DNA of 64,000 nucleotides from Climacium dendroides (taxonomy: Eukaryota; Streptophyta; Bryopsida; Hypnales; Climaciaceae), in contig OX467090.1 of assembly GCA_950106755.1 (NCBI GenBank), forward strand, positions 7,812,001 to 7,876,000, in the 5' to 3' direction. Under the pieces are notes generated by a model. The model searched no databases. It saw only the letters and a program-made list of their open reading frames with translations, and had not been told where the DNA came from. The translations under genes and the position numbers were made by a program. Positions 1 through 11,920 of the stretch are shown piece after piece; position 1 is the stretch's first letter, and each line of letters begins with the position of its first letter.

Positions 1-1151
1 TGCTCTGAGACCCCATCCGGATGCATCAATAGTTACGTGAAACTCTTTTTCCCAATTTGGAACAGAAAGTATGGGTGCCTTGGAAAGCTGAGTCTTTAGG
101 TCTTCAAATGCCGACTGTCGCCTTCCGGTCCAATTGAATTTTGTATCCATCTTGAGCAACTCTGTAAGGAAAATGGCTTTCTTGGCATATCCGTCGATAA
201 ACCTTCGATAGTACCCTACACAACCAAGAAATCCGTGAACCTCTCTTACATTGGTTGGAGGCAACAAAGACAAGATCACTCTTACTTTGTCTATGTCTAC
301 CTGTAATCCGGCTTGGCTTACAATATGTCCAAGCAAATGCCCGAACTCATTCCAAAGAAACATTTCCCTAGATGGAGTTTTAGATTGGTTTCTCGACATT
401 TCTGAAATGTTTTCTGTAAACAATCCCGATGACTTATCCGGTTACTAAAAACCGCGAAGTCATCAATGAAGACTTCAAGGAAATGTCTCAAAAAGTCTTT
501 GAAAATATCCATCATTAGCCTTTGAAATGTCCCTAGCGCGTTGCATAACCTAAATGGCATCCGTGTAAAAGCATATGTGCCCCATTCCGTTGTAAAAGTG
601 GTTTTCAGTTGATCACACCATTGGATGAAGACTTGATTATACCCAGAGAATCCATCCAAGAAACTGTAACATTCATGACCGGAAACATGGTCTAGAATAA
701 CATCTATGAATGGAAGAGGAAAATAGTCCTTTTTAGTGGCGGCGTTTAGTTTTTGGAAGTCTTGACAGACTTGGATCTTCAACTTTCCATCTACTCCTAC
801 TTTCTTTGGTCCCACTACAATAGGAGATACCCATTTGGAATTGATAACAAGATAGATGAATCCTGCTTCCAACAATCGATCAATCTCTTCTTTGACCATC
901 AACGAATATCTGGGGTTGAGCCAATATTGTCGTTGGTGGACAGGACTAAATCCTTCCGTCAAGTCTATATGGTGTTCTCCCAAATGAGAAGGGATTCTAG
1001 TCAAATCGGATGGACTCCATGCGAATACATCTAGATACTCCTTGAAGAATTCGGCGTATTCAGATCGATCTAATTTTCCTAAAAGCTTGCTTAGGAATAA
1101 GCTTTTATCCGGTTTGACCTCAATCTTCTGATAATCTGTAGGTGAAACCAC
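1..1151 (-). pseudogene. pol: Gypsy reverse transcriptase / RNase H, decayed
   Basis: The open part (1151-318, 277 codons) is a Ty3-type reverse transcriptase. It shows a YSFLDGFSGYNQ block (about residues 163-173), an MPF.LCNA.GTFQR block (198-211) and the catalytic FIDDF motif (228-232), the gypsy form of the YxDD box. Near 335 the frame shifts. In another frame bases 317-1 encode the RT thumb/connection and the start of the RNase H-like domain (F.VTIDASGWG). Upstream, the same frame runs from 1666 to here with one TGA at 1353, so pol was one polyprotein. The frameshift and stop make this copy inactive. Confidence 0.88.
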
Positions 1152-1352
1152 AAATTTGATTTTCTCCGGATGGGTCTCTTCAAGTTCAGCGAGTAACTCG
1201 CTCCATCTTACCTCACCAGTTTTAATCTGGTTTGGCGGAAGGTTTCCTTTCCTAATCTGAGGATCAACCCATTCCGCTGTGAATGGAACATTTGACTTTT
1301 CTAGAGATCTATCTTCCGGAACTATGGAACGTGCTATCTGTGAGGTAAGTTC

Positions 1353-1666
1353 TCAAATCGCATTTGGAAATCCAAAATTCACTTCGGATTCTTGTTCAAA
1401 TGCATCTATAAAGTAACTTGGGGGAGAATTGGAATTTTCTGGATTTGTCCAATTCGAGGTATATCCCTCTGATTCACTTGTTTCTCCCAAGTGTTTTTCT
1501 GTAGACCAAGGAATTCGGACTGCAGGTTTCCCTACTATGACCTCCTTGGCTCCCCAATCTACAAGTACTCGGGTAGTGTATAGCCAAGGTCTCTCCAATA
1601 ACATTCGAAAAGGCCTTCCCTTTCGTACCCAAATAATAACATAATTCAATAGACAATCTTTTCCTC
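1353..1666 (-). pseudogene. pro: Gypsy aspartic protease, C-terminal half
   Basis: The translation contains a LLERPWL block followed by VDWGAKEVIVGKPAVRIPW, the conserved stretch after the retropepsin domain of plant gypsy elements (usually LLGRPWL; here G is E). The N-terminal half, with the active-site motif, is at 14105-14299. Element A (1667-14047) was inserted between the two halves. The frame ends at a TGA at 1353 that looks like a decayed CGA, because coherent pol sequence continues beyond it. Confidence 0.82.
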
Positions 1667-1690
1667 CAAGGTTGTCTCGGACGTACGTCC
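1659..1690. repeat. Element A left terminus with 8-bp target duplication
   Basis: TTTTCCTC at 1659-1666 is repeated exactly at 14048-14055, giving an 8-bp target-site duplication. The element starts at 1667 with CAAGGTTGTC followed by GGACG motifs. The left ends of B (16597) and C (42632) read CAGGGTTGTC and then the same ACG..CGTCC..CGAAAT..GTCCAAAAT order, so the three ends are homologous. An 8-bp duplication with CAGGG-type ends is the signature of the hAT superfamily. Confidence 0.93.
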
Positions 1691-1965
1691 ATCACGAAAT
1701 CGCGTCCAAAATCCGGACGTCCGGACGTTCGTCGTCCAGGCGTCATGGACGCGGCCAGACTGTGGTCGGTCGGCGTCCAGCGGTTGGTCGAATGGTCGTG
1801 GGAGCAGTCGGGCAACCAGCGGAGCGGTCGGGCGTGACGTCGCAGCGGTCGGGGGGACGTCCGACGGAGCGGTCGGGCGGACCGCCAGTCCGCAAGTTCG
1901 GGAGCAGACGGACCGTCCAATCGAACGCCGTCCGCAGGTTCGGGGTAGGTTCGCGTTGTCCGGGG
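1680..1965. repeat. GGACG array, left end of A
   Basis: Dense GGACGT / GGTCGGGCG / GGCGGAC motifs give strong GC richness in an otherwise AT-rich element. The array lies between the terminus and the fusion-gene promoter, so it could serve both as subterminal transposase-binding sites and as an upstream promoter element. Open frames in it on both strands are low-complexity artefacts. Confidence 0.85.
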
Positions 1966-2007
1966 TAGATTCGGGAAGACAAGTTTTAGGTTTGGGTGCG
2001 GACGGCT

Positions 2008-2215
2008 ATATGAGGGGACGGCCAAGGCATTTTTCCTCACTTCAACTCTCCTCCTTGGAAAACAACACCACATCGGATGTGCTACTGTTGCCTCACCGCG
2101 CCAGTTGCTCCTATGTGGTAGAGAGTTGGGGTTATACATCTTTGATTATACCGGAGGGGTTTTGAATCGGTCATTTTCACACGGTTGAAGAGAAGAATCA
2201 AGGCATCAAGTAGCT
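2008..2215 (+). promoter_or_regulatory. Promoter and leader of the A fusion gene
   Basis: A TATATGA box (2008-2014) sits directly after the GGACG array. The following 130 bases, ending near GTTGCTCCTATGTGG, match the minus-strand leader of the RING gene in B (28935-29059), which also has a TATA-like box at the array edge. Retention of this block in two divergent elements, in opposite orientations, supports a real promoter module. The first ATG is at 2216. Confidence 0.7.
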
Positions 2216-3470
2216 ATGGAAGAAAAGGGCGGCATTAAAGGTGAAAGCAGCAAGAGATCGAAACAAAAAGGAGCTCGTCACGAGCTCCGTCTTGACATTT
2301 TAAAGGATGAGAACATTTTAGCAGAGCCTGAGTGGGAGAAGGTGGTCGATGAATACTGGACTTCCAAGTTGTGCAAGAAATATGTGAAGATGTATCACAT
2401 TGGGAAGTTGTGGCCTAAAGAATTACATACTGGTCACACTCGGGAGTTTTCTTTTAAACCCGCAAGTTGTCTCAGCCCTCATTTTGTCCATCGTTCCGTA
2501 GAGGTGTGGCGGGCTCTCTTCGGGGACAAATCGATGAGCAAGGGTAGAATTAACTACACCATAGCAAGCATGGTGTATACAGAATTGAAGTTGGCTCGCA
2601 AGGTGGATTGGAGTACGTACCCCGAGACAATAGAAACACTGCTTGTGCTTCCTGATGGCCAGAAAGATATTCCCGATACGTTTGTTTCAAAGGGACAACT
2701 TCTTCAAATGGTTGAAGGCAATGCTACTTTACAATGGCCAAGGCAGAAATGACAACATGCAGAGGTCGCAACGTCCAACGAATAACGATCCTCCACTCGC
2801 TCCATGCTCATTGTTGAACGGTGGAAGTGGTAGTACTACTCTGGGGGGTTCAGCGAGTTTTCTACCTACATTGCAAGCTTCCAACATTCAAGAAGAAACT
2901 GTGAAGCGGAAATTCACTAGTTTAGAGTGTACTAGTGATGGGGAAGATGAGACATTGGAATCAATGTTCAAGAGCATAGCAAGTCGCCCACCACAATGTT
3001 CTCAAAGACTAGAGGACATGAAACTGCGATCTCTGAATGAAATAACAGCGGTCGCTTGCCAACGGAGGCAACAAGCAAAAGAAGCAATGGTAGAAGAATC
3101 CGCTAAACCTAAGAAGAAACGAGTGATGGAGCCATTTGCTATCTCCCCAAGGAAGAAAGTACATGGAGGAAGAATCCCCTTGGATACACGACTATCCCTT
3201 CCAACTCTTCCCGCAAGGAAAGGACGATTGGCCAGTGGTCTTTGAGAACACATCCTCGATAAGAATTTCTTACGGAGGAAGGATGATCCAAACATAGGCA
3301 AGGGGAAGAAAGCTTCTACATCTACGGAAATAAGAGGAAAAGAGAAAGAAAAGTTATTGGCTTCATCAAATGATGAAGACAATACTTTCGACAATGAAGA
3401 CGACGGATGGATATCAAGAGACTATAGTAGTGGGGCAGAGGTAAAAGGAGATAGTGATTATCATCCTTAG
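2216..3470 (+). pseudogene. KLWP-module / transposase-tail fusion protein, decayed
   Basis: The N-terminal 178 codons (2216-2752) hold a Lys-rich start, HELR.DIL, W.SKLCKKYVKMYHIGKLWP, HTREFSFKP, HFVHRSVEVW and ARKVDW. I call this the KLWP module. It recurs in the B RING protein (28780-28241) and, more distantly, at the N-termini of the Gly/Tyr-rich proteins. A frameshift near 2700-2750 leads into a second part (frame of 2643-3245) with CSLLNGGSGSTTLGGS, DGEDETLESM and KKRVMEPFAIS, then a TGA at 3243 and an acidic end GDSDYHP. This second part matches the C-terminal tail of the hAT transposase in B. The function is unknown; nucleic-acid or transposase interaction is inference. Confidence 0.72.
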
Positions 3471-3855
3471 GAATTGAATCTTTCATTCTTAGAACGGGTT
3501 AGATTAGAATACGTTACATAGATAGTTCTTCAAATCTTTATGATTTGAATTTGGAAGACTTTATGAACGCAGGAGAAATGAAGTTTGACATTTGACACAC
3601 ATCGCTCTATAATAGGAATTTGCGTGTTTATTTTGAAAAATATAATAAACCTTTTTTATTCATTATCTTTGGTTGAATGGTTGAATAAGAAATTGAAGAA
3701 GTCTTCACTGCATGTATTTTGGTTATTCATTCTCCATGTACAAAATAAATAAATCAGATAATTTCTTGGGAAGCGTTAGAAATAATGAACCTTAGAAAGA
3801 AAGCTTGCATAGAAACTGAAATCTGTAAATACCAAATTACAAAATTGAAGATCGT
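3471..3855. other. 3' flank of fusion gene, no further gene seen
   Basis: AT-rich sequence after the stop codon. It has AATAAA-like strings around 3640-3650 and 3742-3750 that could act in polyadenylation. I see no coding region. Confidence 0.4.
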
Positions 3856-3859
3856 GGTT

Positions 3860-4240
3860 GGCAGAATGGCGGGGGCACAACGGCAGCACTGCAGCAGACT
3901 CTCTGACCGCGTGGAAGGCCGTGGATGGGCCGACCGCAGGTCTGTAGCAGACCGTCCACGAGAGAAAGAGAAGAGAGGCAGAGGCCGCGGACTGGCCGAC
4001 CGGGCCTACCGCAGGTTTAACGACGGTCCGACCGGCGACCACAGCGGACGGGGCCGACTGATGGTTCGCAACGGACTGTCCTACCACGCGAATGGGACGA
4101 CCGCACCAGACGGGGCCAACCGATGGTCCGTAGTGGACTGTCGGACCGCGCGGATGGGCCGACCGCGCCGAACGGGGCCAACCGATGGTCCGCAACGGAC
4201 TATCCGACTGCACGGATCGGCCAACCGCAGCGGCCGCATA
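3860..4240. repeat. GC-rich array with 62-bp tandem unit in A
   Basis: A unit of about 62 bp containing AACCGATGGTCCG..GGACTGT and GGATGGGCCGACCGC is repeated roughly three times between 4056 and 4235, with looser copies upstream. It differs in unit from the promoter arrays but shares GGACGG/CCGACC words. It lies behind the fusion gene and no recognisable gene follows it. Overlapping frames here are artefacts of repeat periodicity. Confidence 0.75.
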
Positions 4241-4249
4241 AAGGTGACC

Positions 4250-7200
4250 CAAATGATTAAGAGGTCATCTGCCATTCGGGAAACTGGGACTTACTATGAT
4301 TCTTGTCTTCAGGTCTCAGGTCTAAGGTTCGATCACTTGAGTTTATGCGGTGGTATGAGGCTTGGTTTCAACTTCCAACAACCAATTCCCATTTCTCAAA
4401 AATGGGTGATCTATTCATTCTTTGTGGAAAAGGGGGGGATGATTGGACGAATGAATTGATCCTCTTGCTTAAGTAGATGTTCCTATAAGGTTGGAAGAAG
4501 TGAAAGTTGAATTCCGTTCAAAGATTTTCGTATCACTATTATGATTCAGAAGTCTCCGACCGGAAGGCAAAAATCATCCCTTCCAGCCTTCAGGGAACGT
4601 CAATACCATATTACCATGACATTTTTTTTTTTTGGGGGGGGCGGGAATTTGGTTTAGCAAACTGTACAAATTATACATTTATACATAATTTGGGAATGAA
4701 CAATAACAAAGCTAAAGCCCTTGCCAACGAATCTTGAATGAAACCTACCACTAGAAAATGCAAAGAGTAAATTACTTAAATATTTTTCGATTTCAGGGCT
4801 ACAGTTTTTCACGGCCAGTCGGCTATGTCACCATGTAGCATTCTTTACAGAATTACAATGCATATATTTATATGGTCAAACTATAAATGGAACCGGTTTT
4901 AAATGAAAACAAGGTTTCATATAGCGGAGAAAGCTCTATGTGAAATCCCTACATAAGTACATTTGTATTCTTTGTAATTTGAAACCTCCAACCAAATTGT
5001 TCCGCAAAATATTTAATCCAAGCTGGAAAGCTCAAATGAATGAAGAAACACCTATACTATTTACTATCTCACCTTGCATGTTGATTTGTTTGTTGGCCAG
5101 AAATTCTGCATTTTAGATCTACATGACTCAAGATTTATTAATAAGGTATTTATAACTATTTTATAGCTTATCTAATTTCTTGGCAATTTTAATATTTGGG
5201 ATTTTTAGGACTATTTAGTACCCGAATAAACAAATTTGAATCTGAGATTTGAAGAAGATGATTTTGTAGCAAACTTAAAGGAATCCTAAAAATATTGAAT
5301 TTTATGTGGTGTACAAGTTCACTAAATGAACTTTTTTATTAATGACTTTTGAAACGCGTAATGTTCTTTGAATGGTTCTTTTCATAAATGACCATCTTCA
5401 GAAAATTGTTACAAATGGGATTTTTATAATATTTGTATAGTTTTTCCCTTTTTTTTTTAATTACATGTTAGAGCATATATTTTCTTGAAATTGGAACTAT
5501 TCTAGAACTTTCTCCTACTTATAGAATTTTTTGGTGGTTTTATTTTTGGTAATTGCCTTCATCTTGAAAGTGAATACATTGGACATTACTTGGACCTATT
5601 TCTTCAATGTTTTTTGAATATTTTTCTTTTAAATTTTGAAAGTATTCTACAAAAAAATCATGAGTATTGGACGAAGCACAACAAAATTATCAAATGTTTC
5701 TTGCAGTCACCTAGATCCATTAGAAATTAGAAAAAATTTAGAATTTTCATTGTATTTTATTTACATTTCAATGTCAAAAGGCTCCCAATTCTATATTTGG
5801 AATGATGAACTAAGTGACTAGGAAGATGTTTCATCTAAATCAAGATGTTTTATCCAAAATGATTCTGGAGAGTGCAAACCTTTAATGACCAATTTGATGA
5901 AATGGAGGTAACCAATAAACCAATATGTACACAAACAATAGAAGCAAAAATATACAAGATTTAGAATATTATTCTTTTGTTAAATTACTAACAACAACTT
6001 CAAGGGGCTCTAACTCTAATTCCTCAAGTTGACTTCACATAAATACCTAAATATGACCTTTAAACAGAAACCGAATTATTTAATGCATTATTGCATTGAG
6101 ATTTGTAACTTTAAAGGACAGTTTGTTTAATTGTTTAGATGCAATTTTATGAAATGGAATTGGAGTTGGAGATGGAATAAGGTCATTCTATATTTAACTA
6201 TAGTGAAAAGTGATTGAATGAGTATTTTACCATAGTTTGTAACTTTGTATAATCATACTTTCTTAGTTTTTGTTGGATTTTATTCACAATTGAAGGGTGA
6301 TTTTAAGAAATACTCATATTATTTTAGAGTCATGTATTGAGCGCTTGCAAGTTGCAATGTCTTTTTTTATAACTTTTCATACTTGATTTTTTTTGAGTTT
6401 ACTAAAGTTTTGACTACTAAAAGCAATACTTTTACTCTTTTAGAAACAAGCTTTTACAAGTTCTAAAGTTTATAGTTCAGATTTTAAGTATTTCACAAAG
6501 AATCATTATTTTATGATTATATGCATTAGAAAATGACTACAAACTTCACTTTTCTTCAATTACATATTTTTAAAATTTACCATGAAAAAATGAAAATTTA
6601 GTCTCTCTCCCTCTCTATATATTTATAGTTTGTACTCAAAGTACTTATAAGATGTAAGAATGAGTCAATTGCAAACATATTTGATGAAGAGAAATATCGA
6701 AATTCTAAAAGTGAGTAGTCATCAAAATTATGGATAGGATTCATGGTTTTTAGGTAACCCGGGTGGGTGGGAGGGACATCCCTAGAAGGGCCTTTCCTAT
6801 AAATAACAAACAAATCATAATCTAAAAAGTATTTCAAAGATCATGGATAGTACAAAGTAGAATGGAGGTCACTCACATCCAACTATTAAAGTATCAAATC
6901 CATCAAGTCAATAAAATCTTTAGCAAAGATGTATTGTACATAGGATTAATTCCATCAAGTCAATAAAATCTTTAGTAAAGATATATTGTACATAGGATCA
7001 ATCAAGTCAACGTAATAAAATCCTTTACAAAGAAATTTTTATGTACATCAAGTCAATAAAATCTTTTGAAAAGAAATATTAAAAAAGGATCAAATCAAGA
7101 ACATCTTTAGATCCTTTCTAAGTAAAAATACCAATAAGACATGTCAATAAATTATAGACAAATCATGTAGTGCTCTAAATCCAAAAACACATCATGATTT

Positions 7201-8330
7201 AGAACCCAAAGAGAATAGAAATTTGTTGTCAAGGTCTTGGAAAAAAGCTGCCATGTAGATTTTTACCAAAGAGGCTGTGAACCTCACCTATCCCCATGAC
7301 AAACCAAACATCGGAATGTTAGTAAATCGTAGACAAGGTGTCTTCAGTTCACAGCAGCGTGTTATAGCAGTCACAAAAGCAGAAATCAAACATGAAAACT
7401 CAAATCACAAGAAACTTAATTAACAAATTCTAGTCTAGCATCCTATGCAGCATAGAAGACCTGTGTAGACGCCATCTCTAGTCCTCACACCAACTACTCG
7501 CAGTCCTTTCCAAAGCTAGCCAACAACAGCAAGTTGTGAGGGCTTGTTGAATTGGTCCAGACCTTTATACCCAAGTAGAGGTATAGGTAAGCTATTGCTA
7601 GAGTAGTCCATACCTAGGTCCTCCACGAAACCCCCAAGGAAATTTACCTTGAGTTTCTAGAAACTACGGCCTAGCTTCCAAGAGATTATAGCTAGGGACC
7701 TAGGTATACAGGTCAAATATCTTCTAGAAGGCTCCCAAAATTAGTGGAAATCAACCGTTTGTGAATACGCGTTGACCCAGACCTCTTCTAGAAACTAATA
7801 GCCACCACTCGTTGAACTGGTATGGAACTTCCCATCATGTGTCAGCCCATCACAAGTGTGAACACCAAGACTAGAAAGGAGACTAATGGTCTCAACTTTG
7901 CCACATGTCATCCTACATAGAAGATTCTAATTTTAATCCCTATGTAAGGTTAAAACTTAACCAAGAAAAAATTATTATCTAGGTGAAGTATGACAATATT
8001 TACCCTATGGCAAGGAAAAAATCCCTTTATTGTAAATCAATCTTATTGGTGTTAGGAAAAAAATCCTATAGCTATAAATTTCAAAAATTCATGGAAAGTA
8101 GACATACGGGAGGGTGGGAGGGGCTTCAATGAACCCATAAATCATATGGTAAAAATCTGAAATTTTCACCAAGGATTATAAACAACAAAAATGGTGCAAA
8201 ATTGAAAACCATTTAACTTGTAGTGGAATTTTTATAAGGGCCAACCCCTCATAACCATCCCTTAATCAAAGGAGTATAATTACTAATTCCTTTGATAGAA
8301 CTAGGCTCTATAGGTACAAACTATGGCATA
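4250..8330. other. AT-rich interior of A without recognisable genes
   Basis: About 4 kb of AT-rich DNA. All open frames are short and none shows a recognisable domain. It contains a poly-T/poly-G run (4621-4645) and a tandem repeat (6895-7100) listed separately. It has no clear counterpart in B or C that I could match by eye. Confidence 0.5.
6895..7100. repeat. Imperfect tandem repeat, unit about 60 bp
   Basis: The phrase CATCAAGTCAATAAAATC followed by TTTAG.AAAGAT.TATTGTACATAGGAT recurs three to four times with drift (near 6900, 6955, 7010 and 7050). It is noncoding. Confidence 0.75.
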
Positions 8331-8338
8331 ATATAGGG

Positions 8339-8366
8339 TTTAGGGTTTAGGGTTTAGGGTTTAGGG
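8339..8366 (+). repeat. Interstitial telomeric repeat (TTTAGGG)4
   Basis: Four perfect tandem copies of the plant telomere heptamer, preceded by a partial copy. It lies inside element A, about 200 bp upstream of the array of the Gly/Tyr-rich gene. Short telomere-like blocks in plants can be repair scars or telo-box promoter motifs. Confidence 0.95.
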
Positions 8367-8534
8367 CATGGAGTTATTTTTCAAGTTTCACATTGAAGGG
8401 GCAAAATTCCCGCCTTCAGTTTTCAAAGTTTTTATGTCCTTACCTGAAGTTCATGACGAACTAATGGTCTAACAGGCTGCCAGCTCACTCCTTTGGATTC
8501 TCTACTCACAAATAACTAAGTTTGGAGAATCCAC

Positions 8535-8830
8535 AGGTCGTGGGCTGCCTGGCCGTCCGCTCGGCGGACACTGCGCCAACCAAGCGATCGGCGAAAGCAG
8601 CGACCCGTCTGTTGAGCGGATGGGCCGACGGCCGATCGGTCGGGGCAGATGAAGTCCGTCCGTCCGCCCATCCACCCGTCCGCTCGGCGGACGGCCCGAC
8701 GGCCAAGCGGTCGGTGCGTCCGTCCAACTCAGCCGTCCGTACGTCTCTGTCGACCGTGAGATGGGAGATGTGGATTCACGCTGTCCGTCCAATCTTGCCG
8801 TCCGACCCTCAAGCCGACAACGACGTCCAC
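8535..8830. repeat. GGACG array upstream of A Gly/Tyr-rich gene
   Basis: Interleaved CGTCCGCTCGGCGGACGG words on both strands, ending 12 bp before the TATA box at 8843. The position equals that of the array at 31535-31740 in B and 46875-47060 in C. Confidence 0.85.
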
Positions 8831-8842
8831 CTCGTCGGTCGG

Positions 8843-9048
8843 TATAAAAAGCGGAGTGGACGGCTCATTCCGCACAATTGTTTCCCTTGCGGAGTGGGTG
8901 ATCTAGCGGCTATTGGTCTCTGTGTGCGCCTTCCGCCTTGGTGTGTGAACAATTGTGAATGAATGAGTGGTATTCACTAATTATTATAATTTGAAACCAC
9001 TACACATTAATCATTCTAACATTGAGGTCATTTATAGAGAAGGGTACT
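8843..9048 (+). promoter_or_regulatory. TATA box and leader of A Gly/Tyr-rich gene
   Basis: TATAAAAA lies at 8843-8850. The next 100 bases (GGACGGCTCATTCCGCACAA, then a CTTGCGGAGTGGG block and GTGTGAACAA.TGTGAATGAAT) are conserved at 31742-31865 in B and 47063-47190 in C. This is the best-conserved noncoding block shared by the three elements and should mark the transcription start region. Confidence 0.82.
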
Positions 9049-10245
9049 ATGCCTCGCAAAGGAATTCCGTTTCTTTCCAATTCTTCGAAGAAAAGTTCGA
9101 AGGGGAAACCACAAGAACTAGATTGGGATGTTTACTTTGATGAATTCAATGTGGCAAAGGAGGGGTGGGAGTACGAGTCCGACAAAGTGTGGACTTGTAT
9201 AATGTGCAAGAAATATGTGACCATGTCACACATAGCCAAACTGTGACCAACAAATGACAGTTTGGAGAAGCAAGTGAGACGGTGGGAAGACCCTATGAAG
9301 ACGTGTATGAGTAAACACTTTGTAGAGAGATACGAAGAAATTTGGGCAGCTTCAAATCCAGGTCCCTCGAAGCCTACCATCATGAACTATTCTACCATGA
9401 CAATGGTTTGGGCGGAGATTGTACTCCAGAAAGACGTTGATTGGCATACAGTTATAGGGATGAATAAAGAGACGAAGATGACGTGTCATTCAACTGTGGT
9501 GTTCACTAACTAGCGTGGCGAAAGTGATTGCATGCCGGCTTGGTCGAACCGAGGTCAATTTGGGTGCCCAAGTTGGCCTATGCAGGATGCAGAGGACAGT
9601 GATGCTGACGATGATGAAGAACCAGCTAAACAGTTGCCACCTCCACCTCCACCTCCGGAGAGGCACGAATGCCGAGAAGAACGCGAAGACATAGAATACG
9701 AGAATCAAATGCGGGAAGCATTGAGGAGGAGTGTCAAGGATCAAGGCCGACCTCGTGGATATCACACTTCACCTCGTCGTGAACGTGATGTATATGGCTC
9801 ACGACATGGAGGAAGTAGTTCACACTATAGCAACAACCCTCGAGATGGTGGTCCAAACGTAGAAGGAGGCTATAGAACTACGACCTATACGGACTACGGT
9901 GGTCTTTCACATGGCGGCCCTCAATATTACCCAGGAACAAGGGGACCTCATGGAAACACCAATTATACAGATTATGGTGGTTCGGAACAAGGTGGCTCGC
10001 GAAATTATCCGGGAACAAGAGGACATGATTTGTATGGGCCTCATGGAAGTTCTTACTACACTGGTTCAAGCCATGGAGGGACTGGAGGCTCACATGAATA
10101 TGCTTCAGTTCCACCTCCAACTTTTGGAGGTCCTTATTACGAAAATTATGGACAAGGGTGACAATCAAGCGGATATGGGCCATATGGTGGCTCCGGTTCT
10201 ATGCCTCAAAGTCAAAATCATGATAGTAGTTCTGATTCTGAATGA
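9049..10245 (+). pseudogene. Gly/Tyr-rich low-complexity protein, A copy (decayed)
   Basis: One frame of 399 codons from ATG 9049 to TGA 10243, interrupted by in-frame stops at 9244 (TGA), 9511 (TAG) and 10159 (TGA). The B copy has Trp at the first two and Gly at the third, so the stops look like point changes. Layout: a KLWP-like module (W.C..C.KYV.MSHIAKL, HFVERYEEIW, NYSTMTMVWAEIVL, VDW), an acidic patch, a PPPPPP run, a charged segment, then Gly/Tyr/Ser repeats (YTDYGG.., YYPGTRG, SSYYTGSS) and a DSSSDSE tail. Such tails resemble prion-like or condensate-forming domains. The role is unknown. Confidence 0.78.
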
Positions 10246-11920
10246 AGTATAGTGTTATTTTGTAGAAAAAAACAAGGTGCCATTATGTAGTTATGGACTT
10301 TGTTTTTTAATGTGGTTTTTAGTGTAATGCATTGTCAATTTGTCATTTGCCATTTGGAAACAATGCAATAGTTGTAGGAATGTAAGTATATTCGAACACG
10401 TGAGATGTATGAAGAACTTGTTTTAGCCCCCAAAATGAAAGTGGTACAGGCTATAAGACTATTTTATAATATAATAAAATTATTTGTTTTTTACCTTGTA
10501 GAGTAAGTAGAGTTCCATACTATCACTCCAATATGAATGGTTAATTGTTGCAAGTGTTGAGTATGTGAATGATGTGGTGTAATGTATTTGAACATCGGAA
10601 GTTACGTATTTTGGTCATTTGTAATGAATGCGTACTGAAAACCATGAAAGTTACGTGCTTGTATGTAGAATTGCAAATGTACGGTTGTTTTTTGAGACAA
10701 AATGGTGTGACCAAATCATTTTTATAAAACCTTTGTCGAATAACTCAACACCTTTTGGTATGCACCAAAAGAATTTTCTTTATGTAATTAGCTTTGATGT
10801 TGTACTTCCCAAATGCTATTTTAAGTATTGGACCTTCACGACAACAATTCAAGACTTATTCTTCTTCAGGTATTTAACACTAGAAGAGTAAAAACAACAA
10901 GATGTCTTGTTGTTGAAATTCATTGATGAAATGAATTCGAGTTCTCTGGATATTGGATAGGCAAGAATATAATGTACAAGTAAAAAATTAAAAATTAAAA
11001 ATTAAAACAAGTTGCAATTATTTTCCTACCTACTATGACCTACTAGGCTACTACCTAGTGCAGTAGTGCCTACACTCCCCCCCGTCCCTTGTTTTGAGCA
11101 ATTTAGGTCATAACTTCTATTCCCGGTCACTGATTGTGGAAAAAATGAGGTCTCCATTATCCCATATAGCTTAATAAGCTTATCAATTTTTCCATCTTCA
11201 GAAAAAGTTTCAAAAAATCACGACAAAATTTCAAGTTGTAAGTACCTACCTAATAACCCCTAAACCCTCGAAGGGACCCTAAGCCCTTTACAAGTGAACC
11301 TTCAACTCACAATTAGGCACTCACATACAATCATACATTCATACACGATGTTTCCTTCGGTCCTTTAGTTGCCTTCCATCGTCATATCAATTATAGAGAC
11401 ATAGAGGTAAGTAAACGCTTACCATTTTTTATATCGTCATTGACATTATTATAATGAACATCTTCAATCACATTTACTATACCACACAAATGAAGACAAG
11501 GACTTGTCAACCTAACAATCAGTGAATCATTGAATCATCAATCATCAATTAAAAATTGAATGAATAAAGAATTGCAAATTATTTCATATAATGATTTCAA
11601 GATTTCCAATTTTCCATCCAAACATACGATGACAAATGGCGTAAAGACTTCCAAGTTCTCCAAAATCATTGTAAATTAAAACATGCTCATTGATTACAAA
11701 TGCTGAGATGCACCTTGCTGTAAAACAACATTCACAATCAATCCAATCATTGGTGATGACACTGAGGTATATCATCCGTACATACTGTACTACTATGTAA
11801 TTGACATGTAACTTAGTATATGTCTTTGCCTCTATGAATAGTACATACTATAAACACCTATAGGCTATAGTTAATTACTTATATATGATATATTAATATC
11901 ATTAAAGACTTAAACTACAG
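10246..11920. other. AT-rich spacer between convergent genes in A
   Basis: This lies between the ends of the Gly/Tyr-rich gene (plus) and the kinase gene (minus). It contains AATAAA-like signals (for example around 10475) and AAAATTAAAAATTAAAAATT-type simple sequence near 10985. No coding region is recognised. Confidence 0.45.

Larger units (their letters stand above)
1..1666 (-). mobile_element. Ty3/gypsy retrotransposon E, pol segment
   Basis: This is the 3'-most part of element E that lies in the window. It reads right to left and is cut by the window edge. Order on the minus strand is end of protease (from 1666), spacer, reverse transcriptase, then start of RNase H (ending in a DASGWG-type motif at base 1). 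It joins the protease half at 14056 once element A and one copy of its 8-bp target duplication are ignored, because the reading frame then continues. The gag, protease and primer-site features match plant Athila/Tat-like gypsy elements. Confidence 0.9.

Noticed and set aside
1..1666. Endogenous pararetrovirus (caulimovirid) origin for the RT
   Set aside because: The gag/zinc-knuckle/protease/RT order, TG...CA LTR and Athila/Tat-like primer site fit a Ty3/gypsy LTR retrotransposon; no movement-protein-like sequence is seen.
7200..8330. Possible tRNA or rRNA genes in the AT-rich interior of A
   Set aside because: No cloverleaf with a GGTTCGAnnCC box or rRNA core sequence was found here or elsewhere in the window.
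9022..9048. Upstream TTG start for the Gly/Tyr-rich gene, and likewise a GTG start at 62271 for the terpene synthase
   Set aside because: Non-ATG starts are not expected in plant nuclear genes; ATG 9049 matches the B start, and the terpene synthase frame extends upstream through an intron to ATG 63810.
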